17,677 bases of DNA, taken from assembly GCA_038259825.1 (NCBI GenBank), contig JBBSOK010000059.1, forward strand, positions 1 through 17,677, written 5' to 3'. The position numbers and the translations under genes were made by a program. Numbering within the stretch: position 1 is the first letter of the stretch; every line of letters begins with the position of its first letter. The notes below the pieces were generated by a model, which searched no databases, was not told where the DNA came from, and saw nothing but the letters and a program-made list of their open reading frames with translations. Of the stretch, positions 1 to 7,915 are shown in pieces. The DNA comes from JBBSOK01 sp038259825. Its GTDB lineage: Bacteria; Bacteroidota; Bacteroidia; Flavobacteriales; Flavobacteriaceae.

Positions 1-493
1 ATTATAGCTTGCTAACAAAGGTCTTTTGTCTAAAACGTAGCGAGTGAATAAACACTAACTTTTCGGATTTGGTACAAGCTTAATTTTTATTATCGCTACT
101 AATTTTTTAATTTTCTAAATATACAATAATAAAAATTTGACACATTTAATAAATAAGCATAAACCTCTTGAAATGCCAATAATTGCAATGTTTTAGATGC
201 GTATTTTCTATCCGCACTCACTTGTTTTTAGTACTATCCATTCTCTATAAAATAGCTATTCGTTTTGATGCTTTTTCCCTACTATAAGCATAGCTTATTA
301 TTATAAAATTTTTGTACAGATAACGTTCTTTAACTCTGAAGTAGAAACTATTTGAAATAGAGTTTGTAGAAGCTAAGTAGAAATAAAATTGTAAAAATTT
401 AGTTGAATTAAGAACCTCTTTTCATAATAAGTAATAATACAAAACTAGATATGCATTACCTTTTAGTGTTTATCTTTAGTAAAAAATAAAATT
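1..493. other. AT-rich gene-free stretch
   Basis: No convincing gene is visible on either strand. The stretch is very AT-rich with frequent stops. A TATCTTTA box at 471-478, close before the first start codon, resembles the Bacteroidota -7 element TAnnTTTG, but no clear -33 TTG is seen at the right distance. A short imperfect hairpin around 14-30 (ACAAAG/CTTTTGT) is too weak to name. The left edge could be the tail of an unseen upstream gene's untranslated region. Confidence 0.5.
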
Positions 494-1285
494 ATGAAAA
501 ATTTATTCTTAGTACTCGCTATATGTTTCACTTATAATGCTTTTGCGCAGGATATAGTTCGAAAAAACATTAAGGGTTTAATTATAGTAGAGGGTAACGA
601 CATTGAAGGAATTACCATTTATAACACCACCTCAAAAATAGGCACAGTTAGTGATGCAAATGGTAAATTTTCTATTAAAGTAGCAGATAAAGATCTCCTT
701 GAAATAAGAGCCGTAGAGTATCAAAACTTCAATTTGGTTATTAATGAAAATATTATTGAATCAAAAGAGTTAAATATTTATCTAATAGAAGAAATAAATA
801 AATTAGATGAAGTATTAGTATCTAATAAAACACTCACAGGAAATATAAAGAAAGATGCTCTTAGTATTAAAACCTTTATTCCAAAAACGAATGCCCTTTA
901 CTTTGGCGTAAAATATGAAAAAGATTATACAGGTATCGATACAGATAATCCAATCACAGATGTAACGCAACATTCACAAGCACAACCGCTTGTAAATGGT
1001 CTTAACCTAGTAAATATTGTTGATCAATTATTAATTCCGTTGTTTAGATCTGAAGTGAAAGACAAACAAAAAGTAGGAATATCAGACGTTCCGGCGGAGT
1101 CTATTAAGTATTATTTTGGTGCTAATTTCTTAAATGAAAATTTTAATATACCTCACTATCGTGTAGAGGAGTTTATTAGATATGTGGAGGCAGAAGAAAG
1201 TTTTGATTTTGACCTTTTAAACTATGGTCGCGAGCTTGAATTCTTAGAATTATTAAGCCAGAAAAGTGTATCATTTTTAAAGTAA
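494..1285 (+). CDS. Exported carboxypeptidase-regulatory-like domain protein
   Basis: The 263-residue product begins with a signal peptide (residues 1-19, cleavage after AFA-Q). Residues about 26-110 look like a CarboxypepD_reg-like beta-sandwich: GLIIVEGNDIEGITIYN, then GTVSDANGKFSI, and a closing LDEVLVS that resembles the linker before a TonB plug. No plug or barrel follows. The remaining 150 residues match no family I recognise. In Bacteroidota this domain occurs in TonB-dependent receptors and in small stand-alone exported proteins; this is the second type. The gene appears monocistronic, with 188 bp before the next gene on the same strand. The start is supported by the signal peptide and by AT-rich sequence just upstream. 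The domain call is fairly safe; the function is unknown. Confidence 0.8.
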   Translation: MKNLFLVLAICFTYNAFAQDIVRKNIKGLIIVEGNDIEGITIYNTTSKIGTVSDANGKFSIKVADKDLLEIRAVEYQNFNLVINENIIESKELNIYLIEEINKLDEVLVSNKTLTGNIKKDALSIKTFIPKTNALYFGVKYEKDYTGIDTDNPITDVTQHSQAQPLVNGLNLVNIVDQLLIPLFRSEVKDKQKVGISDVPAESIKYYFGANFLNENFNIPHYRVEEFIRYVEAEESFDFDLLNYGRELEFLELLSQKSVSFLK

Positions 1286-1415
1286 AAAACACGATAACTT
1301 GTTCCAGTTAAGCAACTAATTAATCAAATAAAATATAGATAGAATATACCCAGGCAATGTTCGCAAGTAGATAGGCTCTTACCAATTAAAAAAGGCTGCT
1401 ATAAAATCCGTAGTA

Positions 1416-1445
1416 TTGATTTTTGTTTTGAATTTATTACTTTTA
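1416..1445 (+). promoter_or_regulatory. Candidate Bacteroidota promoter
   Basis: A TTG at 1416-1418 and TACTTTTA at 1438-1445 are 19 bp apart, matching the TTG / TAnnTTTG layout described for Bacteroidota sigma factor except that the final G is A. The start codon of the leucine-rich surface protein gene follows 28 bp later. In such AT-rich DNA this pattern arises easily by chance. Confidence 0.3.
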
Positions 1446-1473
1446 AAAAGAAACTATTAAAATAATAAGAAAA

Positions 1474-2778
1474 ATGAGGAAACAATACTTAATTACTAAG
1501 AACAATATAATCTTTCTTCTCATTATATTGATTAGTCCATTGATATTTTCCCAATGTCCTACTACGGATAGGGTCACTTTTGAGTCAAATCAAGATATAG
1601 CAGATTTTATTGCTACTTATCCTAATTGTACCAATTTATCAGCAGATTTACGTATTAGATCTGAAGGTATAACTGATATTAGTGGGTTGGCACAATTGGA
1701 ATCTATTGGTTCTAGATTAGAAATATCCCAGACTGGGTTGGTTAATTTACAAGGTTTAAACAATATACAAAACACTAATTTGCAAATTCAAATAAGTACA
1801 AATGAAAGTTTGCAGAGTTTATCTGGTCTTGAAAACATAATTGCTCTTGAACATCTTTATTTTGCAGGGAACAATGCAATAACCTCATTTGCGGGGCTTG
1901 AAAATGTACAGACAATTTCTAATGGAGTGCTTATAACTTTAAATGCTTCTTTGGAAAATATAAATGCATTAAGTAATGCACAGATAGTTGGTGGCAGTAT
2001 TGAAGTTTCATATAACGAAAGTTTGATAAATTTACGTGGATTAGAAGGTGCAACATCACTTTTTCAGCTTTATATAGGCAGAAACGAAACCTTAGAGTCT
2101 TTGGAAGGAATAGACAATGTTGAAATAGTGGATTGGGCATTGGTATGTTCTGAAAATCCATTATTAACAGATATGAGTAGCCTTTCTAACGTAACTTCCG
2201 TTGGTGAAGCTTGGAGTGGAAGTGGAGGCTCAGGAGGACTTGAAATTTCAGGATCTCCATTTATTGAAAATTTAAATTCACTAGAAAGTTTAGTAAATCT
2301 AAAGGGTGTATTAATAATTCGTAATAACGATAATCTAAATGATATTTCTGGAATTGATAATATTGCCTACGAAGAAATATCGCGCATAACAATAACAAAT
2401 AATCCTTTAGTAGAAATATGTAATTTTAATCCTGTATGTGATTTTTTGGCTGATAGTGAAAATGATGGATTCGCAACTATAGAGTTAAATGCTCCAGGTT
2501 GTAATTCTATAAATGAAGTAGAGAATGCTTGCTTGCTTACTGCTGAAGAAAATCTTTTACAAGGTGTAGTTCTGTATCCCAATCCAACCTCTCATTTTTT
2601 ATATATAACTGAGAGAACGCTAGCAGATGTAGAAATTTATGATATAGCTGGAAAGCTGGTAGTTACAAGCGCAATAGTAGATTCAAAAATTGATGTGTCA
2701 GCACTTAAATCAGGAGTTTACTTTATTTCTATAGAATCTAATGGGCTTAGATCTCATAAAAAGTTTATTAAAGAATAG
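1474..2778 (+). CDS. Leucine-rich/receptor-L-like surface protein with T9SS sorting domain
   Basis: The 434-residue product has a signal peptide ending near IFSQ (residue 27). From about residue 35 to 320 it carries irregular leucine-rich units of the form L-x-x-L-x-G-L-x-N, for example LQGLNNIQ, LSGLENI, FAGLENV and LRGLEG, as in receptor L-domain-like proteins of Bacteroidota. Residues about 364-434 are a type A T9SS C-terminal domain: YPNPTSHFLYI, VEIYDIAGKLV, then SGVYFISIES and a basic end. The protein is therefore predicted to be exported by Sec, carried across the outer membrane by T9SS, and released or anchored to the surface. Cys residues at 28, 52, 316, 322, 343 and 353 suggest capping disulfides. 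The ligand is unknown. No partner gene lies beside it. Confidence 0.88.
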   Translation: MRKQYLITKNNIIFLLIILISPLIFSQCPTTDRVTFESNQDIADFIATYPNCTNLSADLRIRSEGITDISGLAQLESIGSRLEISQTGLVNLQGLNNIQNTNLQIQISTNESLQSLSGLENIIALEHLYFAGNNAITSFAGLENVQTISNGVLITLNASLENINALSNAQIVGGSIEVSYNESLINLRGLEGATSLFQLYIGRNETLESLEGIDNVEIVDWALVCSENPLLTDMSSLSNVTSVGEAWSGSGGSGGLEISGSPFIENLNSLESLVNLKGVLIIRNNDNLNDISGIDNIAYEEISRITITNNPLVEICNFNPVCDFLADSENDGFATIELNAPGCNSINEVENACLLTAEENLLQGVVLYPNPTSHFLYITERTLADVEIYDIAGKLVVTSAIVDSKIDVSALKSGVYFISIESNGLRSHKKFIKE

Positions 2779-2910
2779 AAGCAAATCAATTTTCAAATTT
2801 AAATTATTTGTAATTGTATAATCTGCTTTTAAAGCATTTGTAACGTTTAGGATAACTGCAGTGTTATGGTGCGTTTTTCTGCTTTCAGCTTAATCAATTT
2901 CAGTTCTTTT

Positions 2911-3243
2911 TTAAATTTCTTTCATTACTAAATAGGTTGTGTATATTACATAAAAACTTAACAAAATAAATGCTTCCCATCTGTCAAGTTTTTTTCTTTT
3001 TCCTGTAAACATTGCAATTATTAAAAATACTGTTCCACCAATTAGTATTACTATATCTTGGTTAAAATTCGGATTGTACATTATCGGATTTAAAAACGAA
3101 CTTATTGAAAGCACTAAAAGGATATTGAAAATATTTGAGCCAATTACGTTTCCAATTGCGATGTCGCTGTTTTTCTTTAAAGCTGCTACTATGGATGTTA
3201 CAAGTTCAGGTAGTGAAGTTCCTGCTGCAATTATTATTTTACT
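2911..3243 (-). pseudogene. 5'-truncated Na+/Ca2+ exchanger (CaCA family) remnant
   Basis: Reading the minus strand from 3243 to the stop at 2911 gives 110 residues. It contains the alpha-2 repeat signature of CaCA cation/calcium exchangers: AAGTSLPELVTSIVAALKK, then SDIAIGNVIGSNIFNI, followed by two further hydrophobic segments ending LVMKEI. Family members normally have about 300-350 residues, so the N-terminal two thirds, including the alpha-1 repeat, is missing. An in-frame TGA at 3244-3246 precedes the conserved part. No ATG lies upstream of the alpha-2 motif; the only nearby start is a GTG at 3112-3114, inside it. The upstream sequence is instead the end of the Reg_prop lipoprotein gene, only 33 bp away. 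A decayed gene left by deletion or by a cassette exchange is the simplest reading. Identification of the family is strong. Confidence 0.85.
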
Positions 3244-3276
3244 TCAATTATTTTTAAATAGCTGTCCTTATTTTTA

Positions 3277-4335
3277 TCATAATGGCTTAAATCTATCAAA
3301 TGTTTGTCCATTAAATTTATATGCTCCATTCTCGTGTGTTCCAAGCCAAAGATTGCCAGTATTGTCTTTGTAAATGCTGAATAATGTGATGTCTTTTAAA
3401 TTATCTTGAACTTTATAATTAGTAATTTTATTTCCATCGTATTGCCAAACGCCATTTTGATACGTTACAAACCATAAATTAGTATTGTTGTCTCTAACTG
3501 TAGATAGATACTCGTTCAGAGCGCTGTCCTTTTTCCCATCTAACCCACCAATACTTTTATGTCTTGTGTAAAATTGATTGCTTTTTAGTGTTGTACTGTC
3601 GTAAATACTATAACGATATTCAGTGTTGAACCAAAAGTCGCCATTTTTGTCTTCCGTAATTGAGCGCACTCCATTTGCGCCTTCATTGCGAAACTCCGTC
3701 ACATCTTCTTCAGTAATCCATTGGAATGATTTTCCATCGTATCGGCATACTCCAACTGGATTTGTGCCAAACCAAATATTTCCTTTTATGTCTTTATAAA
3801 TACTGTATACTTGAAAAGGATTGGGCAGATTCGGTGGCGTAGGCAACTGCAGTTTATGTAAAGTTGTACCGTCATACCGATAAACGTAATTTTCTAAATT
3901 GTACATATGTTTAAACCATAAATCTGTGGATTTAAGTTGCCAATCATTGCTGGAGATTGGAGCTAATGTTGTAAATGTATTTCCGTTAAACTTAACAATG
4001 GTCGGCGTTGGATAAAAGCTGGTGAAGTATATGTTGCCAGAATCATCTTGCTGTATTTCATCAATTCTGTTGCTTGGTAAACCGTGTTTTGTTGTGTAAT
4101 TAGTCAATGTCTTTCCATCATATCTATAAATGCCTGTTTCCCAACTACCAAACCAATATATATTGTTTTTGTCTTGATAAACAACCATAATACTGTTGCC
4201 AAGCTCTTTTACTGTGTCGCCTTTTGCAAGTTTATCATAAAGCTGTTCGATGCTATTTTTCTTAGTAGAAGACTGCCCATTGCACGATGTCAATAGCGTT
4301 AATGTGATTATAAAGAAAAGTATTTTCAATTTCAT
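3277..4335 (-). CDS. Two-component-regulator-propeller (Reg_prop) lipoprotein
   Basis: The 352-residue product starts with a lipoprotein signal peptide with lipobox LLTSC (Cys18). The rest consists of about six beta-propeller blades of Reg_prop type, seen as repeating D-x-x-G-N-I-W-F-G-T and YDGKTLTNY-like units: YWFGSWETGIYRYDGK, GNIWFGTNPVGVCRYDGK, GDFWFNTEYRYSIYD, NLWFVTYQNGVWQYDG and GNLWLGTHENGAYKFNG. Reg_prop blades usually form the periplasmic sensor of hybrid two-component systems such as polysaccharide-utilisation regulators. Here no membrane segment, kinase or response-regulator domain follows, so the protein is a free-standing, lipid-anchored propeller. The gene stop lies 33 bp from the truncated exchanger remnant. 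Function unknown; domain call sure. Confidence 0.87.
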   Translation of the reverse strand: MKLKILFFIITLTLLTSCNGQSSTKKNSIEQLYDKLAKGDTVKELGNSIMVVYQDKNNIYWFGSWETGIYRYDGKTLTNYTTKHGLPSNRIDEIQQDDSGNIYFTSFYPTPTIVKFNGNTFTTLAPISSNDWQLKSTDLWFKHMYNLENYVYRYDGTTLHKLQLPTPPNLPNPFQVYSIYKDIKGNIWFGTNPVGVCRYDGKSFQWITEEDVTEFRNEGANGVRSITEDKNGDFWFNTEYRYSIYDSTTLKSNQFYTRHKSIGGLDGKKDSALNEYLSTVRDNNTNLWFVTYQNGVWQYDGNKITNYKVQDNLKDITLFSIYKDNTGNLWLGTHENGAYKFNGQTFDRFKPL

Positions 4336-4371
4336 TTTCTTAGTTTGGTCGTTGTAAAGTCATTATTGTGC

Positions 4372-4836
4372 TTAATGTTTTATTTCCAAGTCAATCTGTC
4401 TTCCTTCTTCAAATGCTTTTTTATCCATACCTGAACCTACAGCTATACCAATTACCAATCCAATCGGTATTCCAATTGCAAGAAATGCCATATTCCCAAG
4501 GCTAGCTCCAAAAGCAACACCAAGAGGGATTCCGAATGCAGCCATTCCTAGTGCCAACCAAGTATTTCGATAATGATTTCTAGTCACAAGTTTATGTTCT
4601 TTCTCAATTAGCTTAATTATGCGAGATTGAGTGTTTTTAATTTGTTTGCTCAGCTCTTTTTCTGATTCTGAAACAGCGTTTATTTGGTCAATCCCATCAT
4701 TAATAGAATGTACTGTTTTATCGGGTAATTCTTTTGTTCTTAATTCCACCAAAAGTTTATCGAATTGAGTACAAGAAGCGTTAAGCTTTTTATCTTGGTA
4801 CTTATCTGGTCTGTACTTTAGTTTTTTTATTTCCAT
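4372..4836 (-). CDS. Coiled-coil protein with glycine-zipper membrane hairpin
   Basis: The 154-residue protein has no signal peptide. Residues about 10-85 are charged and rich in Leu, Lys, Glu and Gln, compatible with a helical coiled coil. Residues 92-110 and 115-135 are two hydrophobic segments with a marked Gly/Ala pattern (GMAAFGIPLGVAFG, AIGIPIGLVIGIAVGSG), typical of glycine-zipper helices that pack or oligomerise in membranes. A short charged tail follows. I do not recognise a named family. The gene lies 36 bp downstream of nothing but the Reg_prop start side, in the same orientation, and 63 bp after the VanZ-like gene. A membrane-associated scaffold or pore-like role is possible but only inferred. 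Confidence 0.7.
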   Translation of the reverse strand: MEIKKLKYRPDKYQDKKLNASCTQFDKLLVELRTKELPDKTVHSINDGIDQINAVSESEKELSKQIKNTQSRIIKLIEKEHKLVTRNHYRNTWLALGMAAFGIPLGVAFGASLGNMAFLAIGIPIGLVIGIAVGSGMDKKAFEEGRQIDLEIKH

Positions 4837-4899
4837 TTTTTAGCATTAAACACAACGGGCTTGTAAATATTTTTTAAATTCCATTCAGGAACTAATTAG

Positions 4900-5316
4900 T
4901 TAGGAGCTATATACATCTTGAGTGTGTATTATTTTAAGCACTATATAACCAATTATGGTAGCTAAAATTGTTGCAAGAATGTCTTTCCAATCGAACGTCC
5001 TATTAGGCATAAATATCTGTATAATTTCATATCCAATCACAAATCCACTAACTGAAATACACCATCTAACAAATTTTCTAGAGTTGTATTTATTCTCTAC
5101 AAAGTAAAATATTTGCATCGCAATTATCGGAAAAAAGTTAGGCGAATTAGCTGAAAACCCATAATCATTAATATTGTTTTCCGCAATAAAGGTTCGGTAT
5201 GATAAATTTTCAAAAGTAATTGTTACTATTGTCAAGAGTATAAATGCAATCCAATACCACTTCACTATTTTGAATGGTCTTGGCGACCAACTTCCAAAAA
5301 TTTTACTTATTTCCAT
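4900..5316 (-). CDS. VanZ-like membrane protein
   Basis: The 138-residue protein has four predicted membrane segments (about residues 17-35, 58-75, 84-102 and 111-131). The third to fourth segments carry the VanZ-family signature: an acidic residue and Gln in the helix (E97, Q100), then P104, R106, F108, D109 and D112, and a Gly-containing last helix. VanZ homologues are small membrane proteins; VanZ itself gives low-level teicoplanin resistance, but most family members have no known activity. The stop codon is embedded in a perfect 12-bp palindrome AACTAATTAGTT (4890-4901). The start at 5316 gives a short cytoplasmic N-terminus ahead of the first helix. Family assignment is by motif only. 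Confidence 0.75.
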   Translation of the reverse strand: MEISKIFGSWSPRPFKIVKWYWIAFILLTIVTITFENLSYRTFIAENNINDYGFSANSPNFFPIIAMQIFYFVENKYNSRKFVRWCISVSGFVIGYEIIQIFMPNRTFDWKDILATILATIIGYIVLKIIHTQDVYSS

Positions 5317-5444
5317 CTTTATCTATTCAGGATTTTCTTATTGTAAAGAATGTTCTTTAAATTCTGACTAATTTTTTAATAATTGGAAATCAATTTATTA
5401 CTAATTTAATTTTTATCTCTCTCCGTTGCTTTGTCTTTCACTTT

Positions 5445-5470
5445 GACGTTAGCCTCAGAAGGCAATGCTT
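5445..5470. repeat. Extra short arm-like palindrome
   Basis: GACGTTAGCC followed by TCAGAAGGCAATGC forms a small hairpin (GCCT/AGGC around CAGA). CGTTAGC and GCAATGC are the same kind of end motifs seen in the larger palindromes of this region, so this may be the remains of a second element lying next to the one at 5488-5618. Confidence 0.4.
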
Positions 5471-5487
5471 AGGGGGCAAAATTATTT

Positions 5488-5618
5488 ACAACGTTGATGT
5501 ATAAGATTATATGCGTGGTTTAAGCACTAAAGCTAACAAATAAACCACATATAGAAAGTCCGCAAGGCTCTTTATAAGTAGAAACTAACTAGCAATTAAT
5601 TTCTTACCGTGTTGGCAG
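5488..5618. repeat. Intergenic palindromic element, copy 1
   Basis: The left end reads ACAACGTTGATGTATAAG and the right end, on the opposite strand, reads TGCCAACACGGTAAGAAA followed by ATTGC. Inside are further arms ATATGCGTGGTTTA and TAAACCACATAT, which pair with one bulged base. The right end stops 3 bp before the stop codon of the DUF6985-like gene. The element fits the pattern of the copies at 6259, 7781, 8409 and 9271. It could fold as a long cruciform or RNA hairpin and may act as the terminator of the gene. Confidence 0.65.
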
Positions 5619-5621
5619 CAA

Positions 5622-6224
5622 TTATTCTTCTATTTTCTGTCCGTTTTCATCATAGTAATCAAATAGGTTTCCATCTTGGCCACTTACTCTAATAAATTCA
5701 CTCCCATTTTTTAATACAATTTGTAATCCGTGTTCTTCTTCCCAATCACATTCGCAAATTATTTGAATAAACACTCCTTCTTTTTTATTATATCTATCTT
5801 TAGTTACAATTATTTCACTTGGTCTTATATAATCCCAAACTTTTTTAGGGGTAGTAAGTTTTTCAAGCCACAAACAATGCTGAAGAGAATCTTCCATCCA
5901 TTCAGGTCTATCTTTTACTGACTTAAAAGTTTCTATTCCGTCAAGATATCCAACAGCTTGGTCATATTCTTTCCAATTTTCAAAAATCCTTTCAGCCACT
6001 TTATCTTTCAGTTCAAAATTTGTGGTCGTCTCAAGAAAATTAAATAAAGCTAAATCTATTTCATCAAGTTGCCAGCCTCCTTCATAATCTGTATTGTCAA
6101 TTCTAATTGGCAGTTTAATTTTGTCAAAAAAAGGGATTAAAATATCATTTAAGCTTACCCAATCCTTTTGGAGAGGATAATTATTAGAATCTTGCACTAA
6201 TTCACCTATACTTTTTAAAACCAT
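5622..6224 (-). CDS. DUF6985-like cytoplasmic protein
   Basis: The 200-residue protein has no signal peptide or membrane segment and is acidic. Residues about 135-195 (CECDWEEEHGLQIVLKNG, then SGQDGNL) look like the DUF6985 domain, which has a conserved DWEEEHGL core. That family is of unknown function and often appears in small single-gene units, sometimes close to immunity-type proteins. The first 130 residues show an EGGWQLDEIDLA segment and a helical region with EWMEDSLQHCLWLEKL. No toxin gene is next to it, so an immunity role is not supported here. It is flanked on both sides by palindromic elements, making it a discrete one-gene unit. Confidence 0.65.
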   Translation of the reverse strand: MVLKSIGELVQDSNNYPLQKDWVSLNDILIPFFDKIKLPIRIDNTDYEGGWQLDEIDLALFNFLETTTNFELKDKVAERIFENWKEYDQAVGYLDGIETFKSVKDRPEWMEDSLQHCLWLEKLTTPKKVWDYIRPSEIIVTKDRYNKKEGVFIQIICECDWEEEHGLQIVLKNGSEFIRVSGQDGNLFDYYDENGQKIEE

Positions 6225-6258
6225 ATTTTGTTTATTTACTTATTTTTTTGAAATTACT

Positions 6259-6392
6259 GCTAACGTTTTGCAGCTAACCAAAGGCTGGGATTTTCCCACT
6301 AAACTTTACCCGGAGTGCTGAACTTTTGGTTTGCACAATTATATTTGCAGAGAACGAAACTTTGCCTTTTGGGTTAGTCCTGTTATACAATG
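6259..6392. repeat. Intergenic palindromic element, copy 2
   Basis: Arms GCTAACG...GCTAACCAAAGGC on the left and GCCTTTTGGGTTAG...ACAATG on the right are inverted copies of one another (GCTAACC-AAAGGC against CTAACCCAAAAGGC on the other strand). A TGGGATTTTCCCA palindrome lies inside the left half. The right arm ends 3 bp from the WD40 gene stop codon. The left arm lies 34 bp before the DUF6985-like start codon. Confidence 0.65.
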
Positions 6393-6395
6393 TTT

Positions 6396-7772
6396 TTATT
6401 TCCATAGCCCTGTCGATATTACAAATGAGCAAAGTATTCCGCAAAAGACTAAGTTAATTAATAAAGGAATGTAAACGCTGCTTTTGTTATTATTGGTAAT
6501 CATTTTTATGTAGCAAAATAGCAAGGAAATCGGAACAGTGAAAATGGCAAGCCAGCTAAAATATACAGAGAGAAAGAAAAGTCCAGAGAACACTGTTGTT
6601 GTCCAAATAATAGGTGTTGCATATTTTGTTGAAATAGATTTATAATAATATAAAACCAAGCCAAACCCTAAACTCCAAATTGCCAAAATTGAAAGTAAGA
6701 TATATGAGGAAATTTTATTGTCTATGCTTTTTGTCAACGCCCAAAATCCTGCAATTAAAGTCAGAAGAATAGAAATTGATAAAAGTCCATTCAGTTTTGA
6801 TTTGAATAAACCATTGCCGACAATCATTTTTAAATCTCCCGTTGTCAAGTCCCAAAACTTTAAAGACCTGTCACCCGATGCACTGATTAGTTGCTTCTTG
6901 TTATTAAATGATAAATCGTTAACAGAATTTAAAATGTGTCCTCTAAGTGTTTGTATTAGCAGTTGTTTTTGCCAATCCCATATTTCAATGTCGCCACCCC
7001 ACAAACTTGCAACTAAATACTTTCCATCAGGTGTAAATTTGAAGGTGCTTACTTCAAGACCAGAATTCTCTCTTTTTATATTGAGAGTAGATAATACTTT
7101 ATTTGAGTTTAAATCTATAAAAGTGAACATACTATCTTTAACTGCAATCATATTTTTTTGTGGATGGAATACTGGATAACCACAAAAATTTCCAACTACT
7201 TTTATTTCTGACAATGATTTTAAATCAAAAAGTGTTAATGTACAGGAACTATCTCTATATGCTAAAACGTCGTTATTGTTAATTGAAAAGTATGTGTACT
7301 TCGTTTTAAATTCCTTTACGATTTTACTGTTCATCCAATCCCATATAAATATCTTTTTGTCATAGCCAGCACTAATAATGTATTTGTCTGAATTGCTAAA
7401 TTCAACTTTTATTACTCCTTCCTTGTGTCCTTTTAGGGTTTTAATTGCCTTTTTGCTTGTAGTTGACCATATTTTAATTGCTTTATCAACACTCCCACTT
7501 GCAATTTGTTGTCCGCTATGAGAAAAAACTACTGTCTTTATAGCTTTAGTATGCCCAATTAATCTATCCGTACACTTGCGTTTATTCCAAAGGAATAATT
7601 CGTTTTCACTTGCACTTACAACAATGTCTTTTTCATTAACATCAACCGAGTTGACCCAAGATTTGTGCTTTTCAAATTGCCCTGTTAGAAACGCATAGAA
7701 TATGTACCCAATTGTTAAAATAATAATTGAGGAAAAAAAAAGAGATATCTTGTCGTTAATGCTGGGTGTCAT
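6396..7772 (-). CDS. WD40-repeat protein with N-terminal and C-terminal membrane segments
   Basis: The 458-residue protein has an N-terminal helix (about residues 9-31), then a WD40 propeller from about residue 38 to 330. The clearest blades end in LFLWN, IKIWS, IFIWDW, IEIWDW and LKFWD, with GH dipeptides starting several of them (GHTKAIKTVVFS, GHKEGVIKVEFS, GHILNSVNDLSFN). About four hydrophobic helices follow (residues 330-455). WD40 propellers are protein-interaction platforms. Without a kinase, caspase or STAND domain this one is a membrane-held scaffold of unknown partner. Which side of the membrane the propeller faces cannot be told. The start codon lies only 8 bp from the arm of a palindromic element, so the element must carry the promoter or the leader. 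Confidence 0.85.
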   Translation of the reverse strand: MTPSINDKISLFFSSIIILTIGYIFYAFLTGQFEKHKSWVNSVDVNEKDIVVSASENELFLWNKRKCTDRLIGHTKAIKTVVFSHSGQQIASGSVDKAIKIWSTTSKKAIKTLKGHKEGVIKVEFSNSDKYIISAGYDKKIFIWDWMNSKIVKEFKTKYTYFSINNNDVLAYRDSSCTLTLFDLKSLSEIKVVGNFCGYPVFHPQKNMIAVKDSMFTFIDLNSNKVLSTLNIKRENSGLEVSTFKFTPDGKYLVASLWGGDIEIWDWQKQLLIQTLRGHILNSVNDLSFNNKKQLISASGDRSLKFWDLTTGDLKMIVGNGLFKSKLNGLLSISILLTLIAGFWALTKSIDNKISSYILLSILAIWSLGFGLVLYYYKSISTKYATPIIWTTTVFSGLFFLSVYFSWLAIFTVPISLLFCYIKMITNNNKSSVYIPLLINLVFCGILCSFVISTGLWK

Positions 7773-7780
7773 AAAATGCC

Positions 7781-7912
7781 GCTAGACGTTTTGTGTATGG
7801 TTAGTTACGGATTTGCGTGCGAGGAATTACCAAAGGAAATTCAGACTTAGCAAATGTGCAACGAGCTTTGTTTTAGCACAACACCAGCAATTTTAATTCA
7901 CTGTGTTGGCAA
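7781..7912. repeat. Intergenic palindromic element, copy 3
   Basis: The left end is GCTAGACGTTTTGTGTATGG. The right end read on the other strand is TTGCCAACACAGTGAATT followed by AAAATTGCTGG. The two align with small bulges as an imperfect inverted repeat of about 30 bp enclosing about 70 bp. The right end is 3 bp from the stop codon of the TIMP-like gene and the left end is 8 bp from the WD40 gene start. Confidence 0.65.
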
Positions 7913-7915
7913 TAG

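Noticed and set aside
3074..3373. 99-codon plus-strand ORF
   Set aside because: It is antisense to the exchanger remnant and the end of the Reg_prop gene; the minus-strand reading shows clear family motifs.
5622..6224. Immunity protein of a toxin system
   Set aside because: DUF6985-like proteins sometimes sit near such loci, but no toxin, Rhs or secretion gene is within the window.
6718..7179. 153-codon plus-strand ORF
   Set aside because: It lies wholly inside the WD40 gene on the opposite strand, and its translation has no domain or plausible start context.
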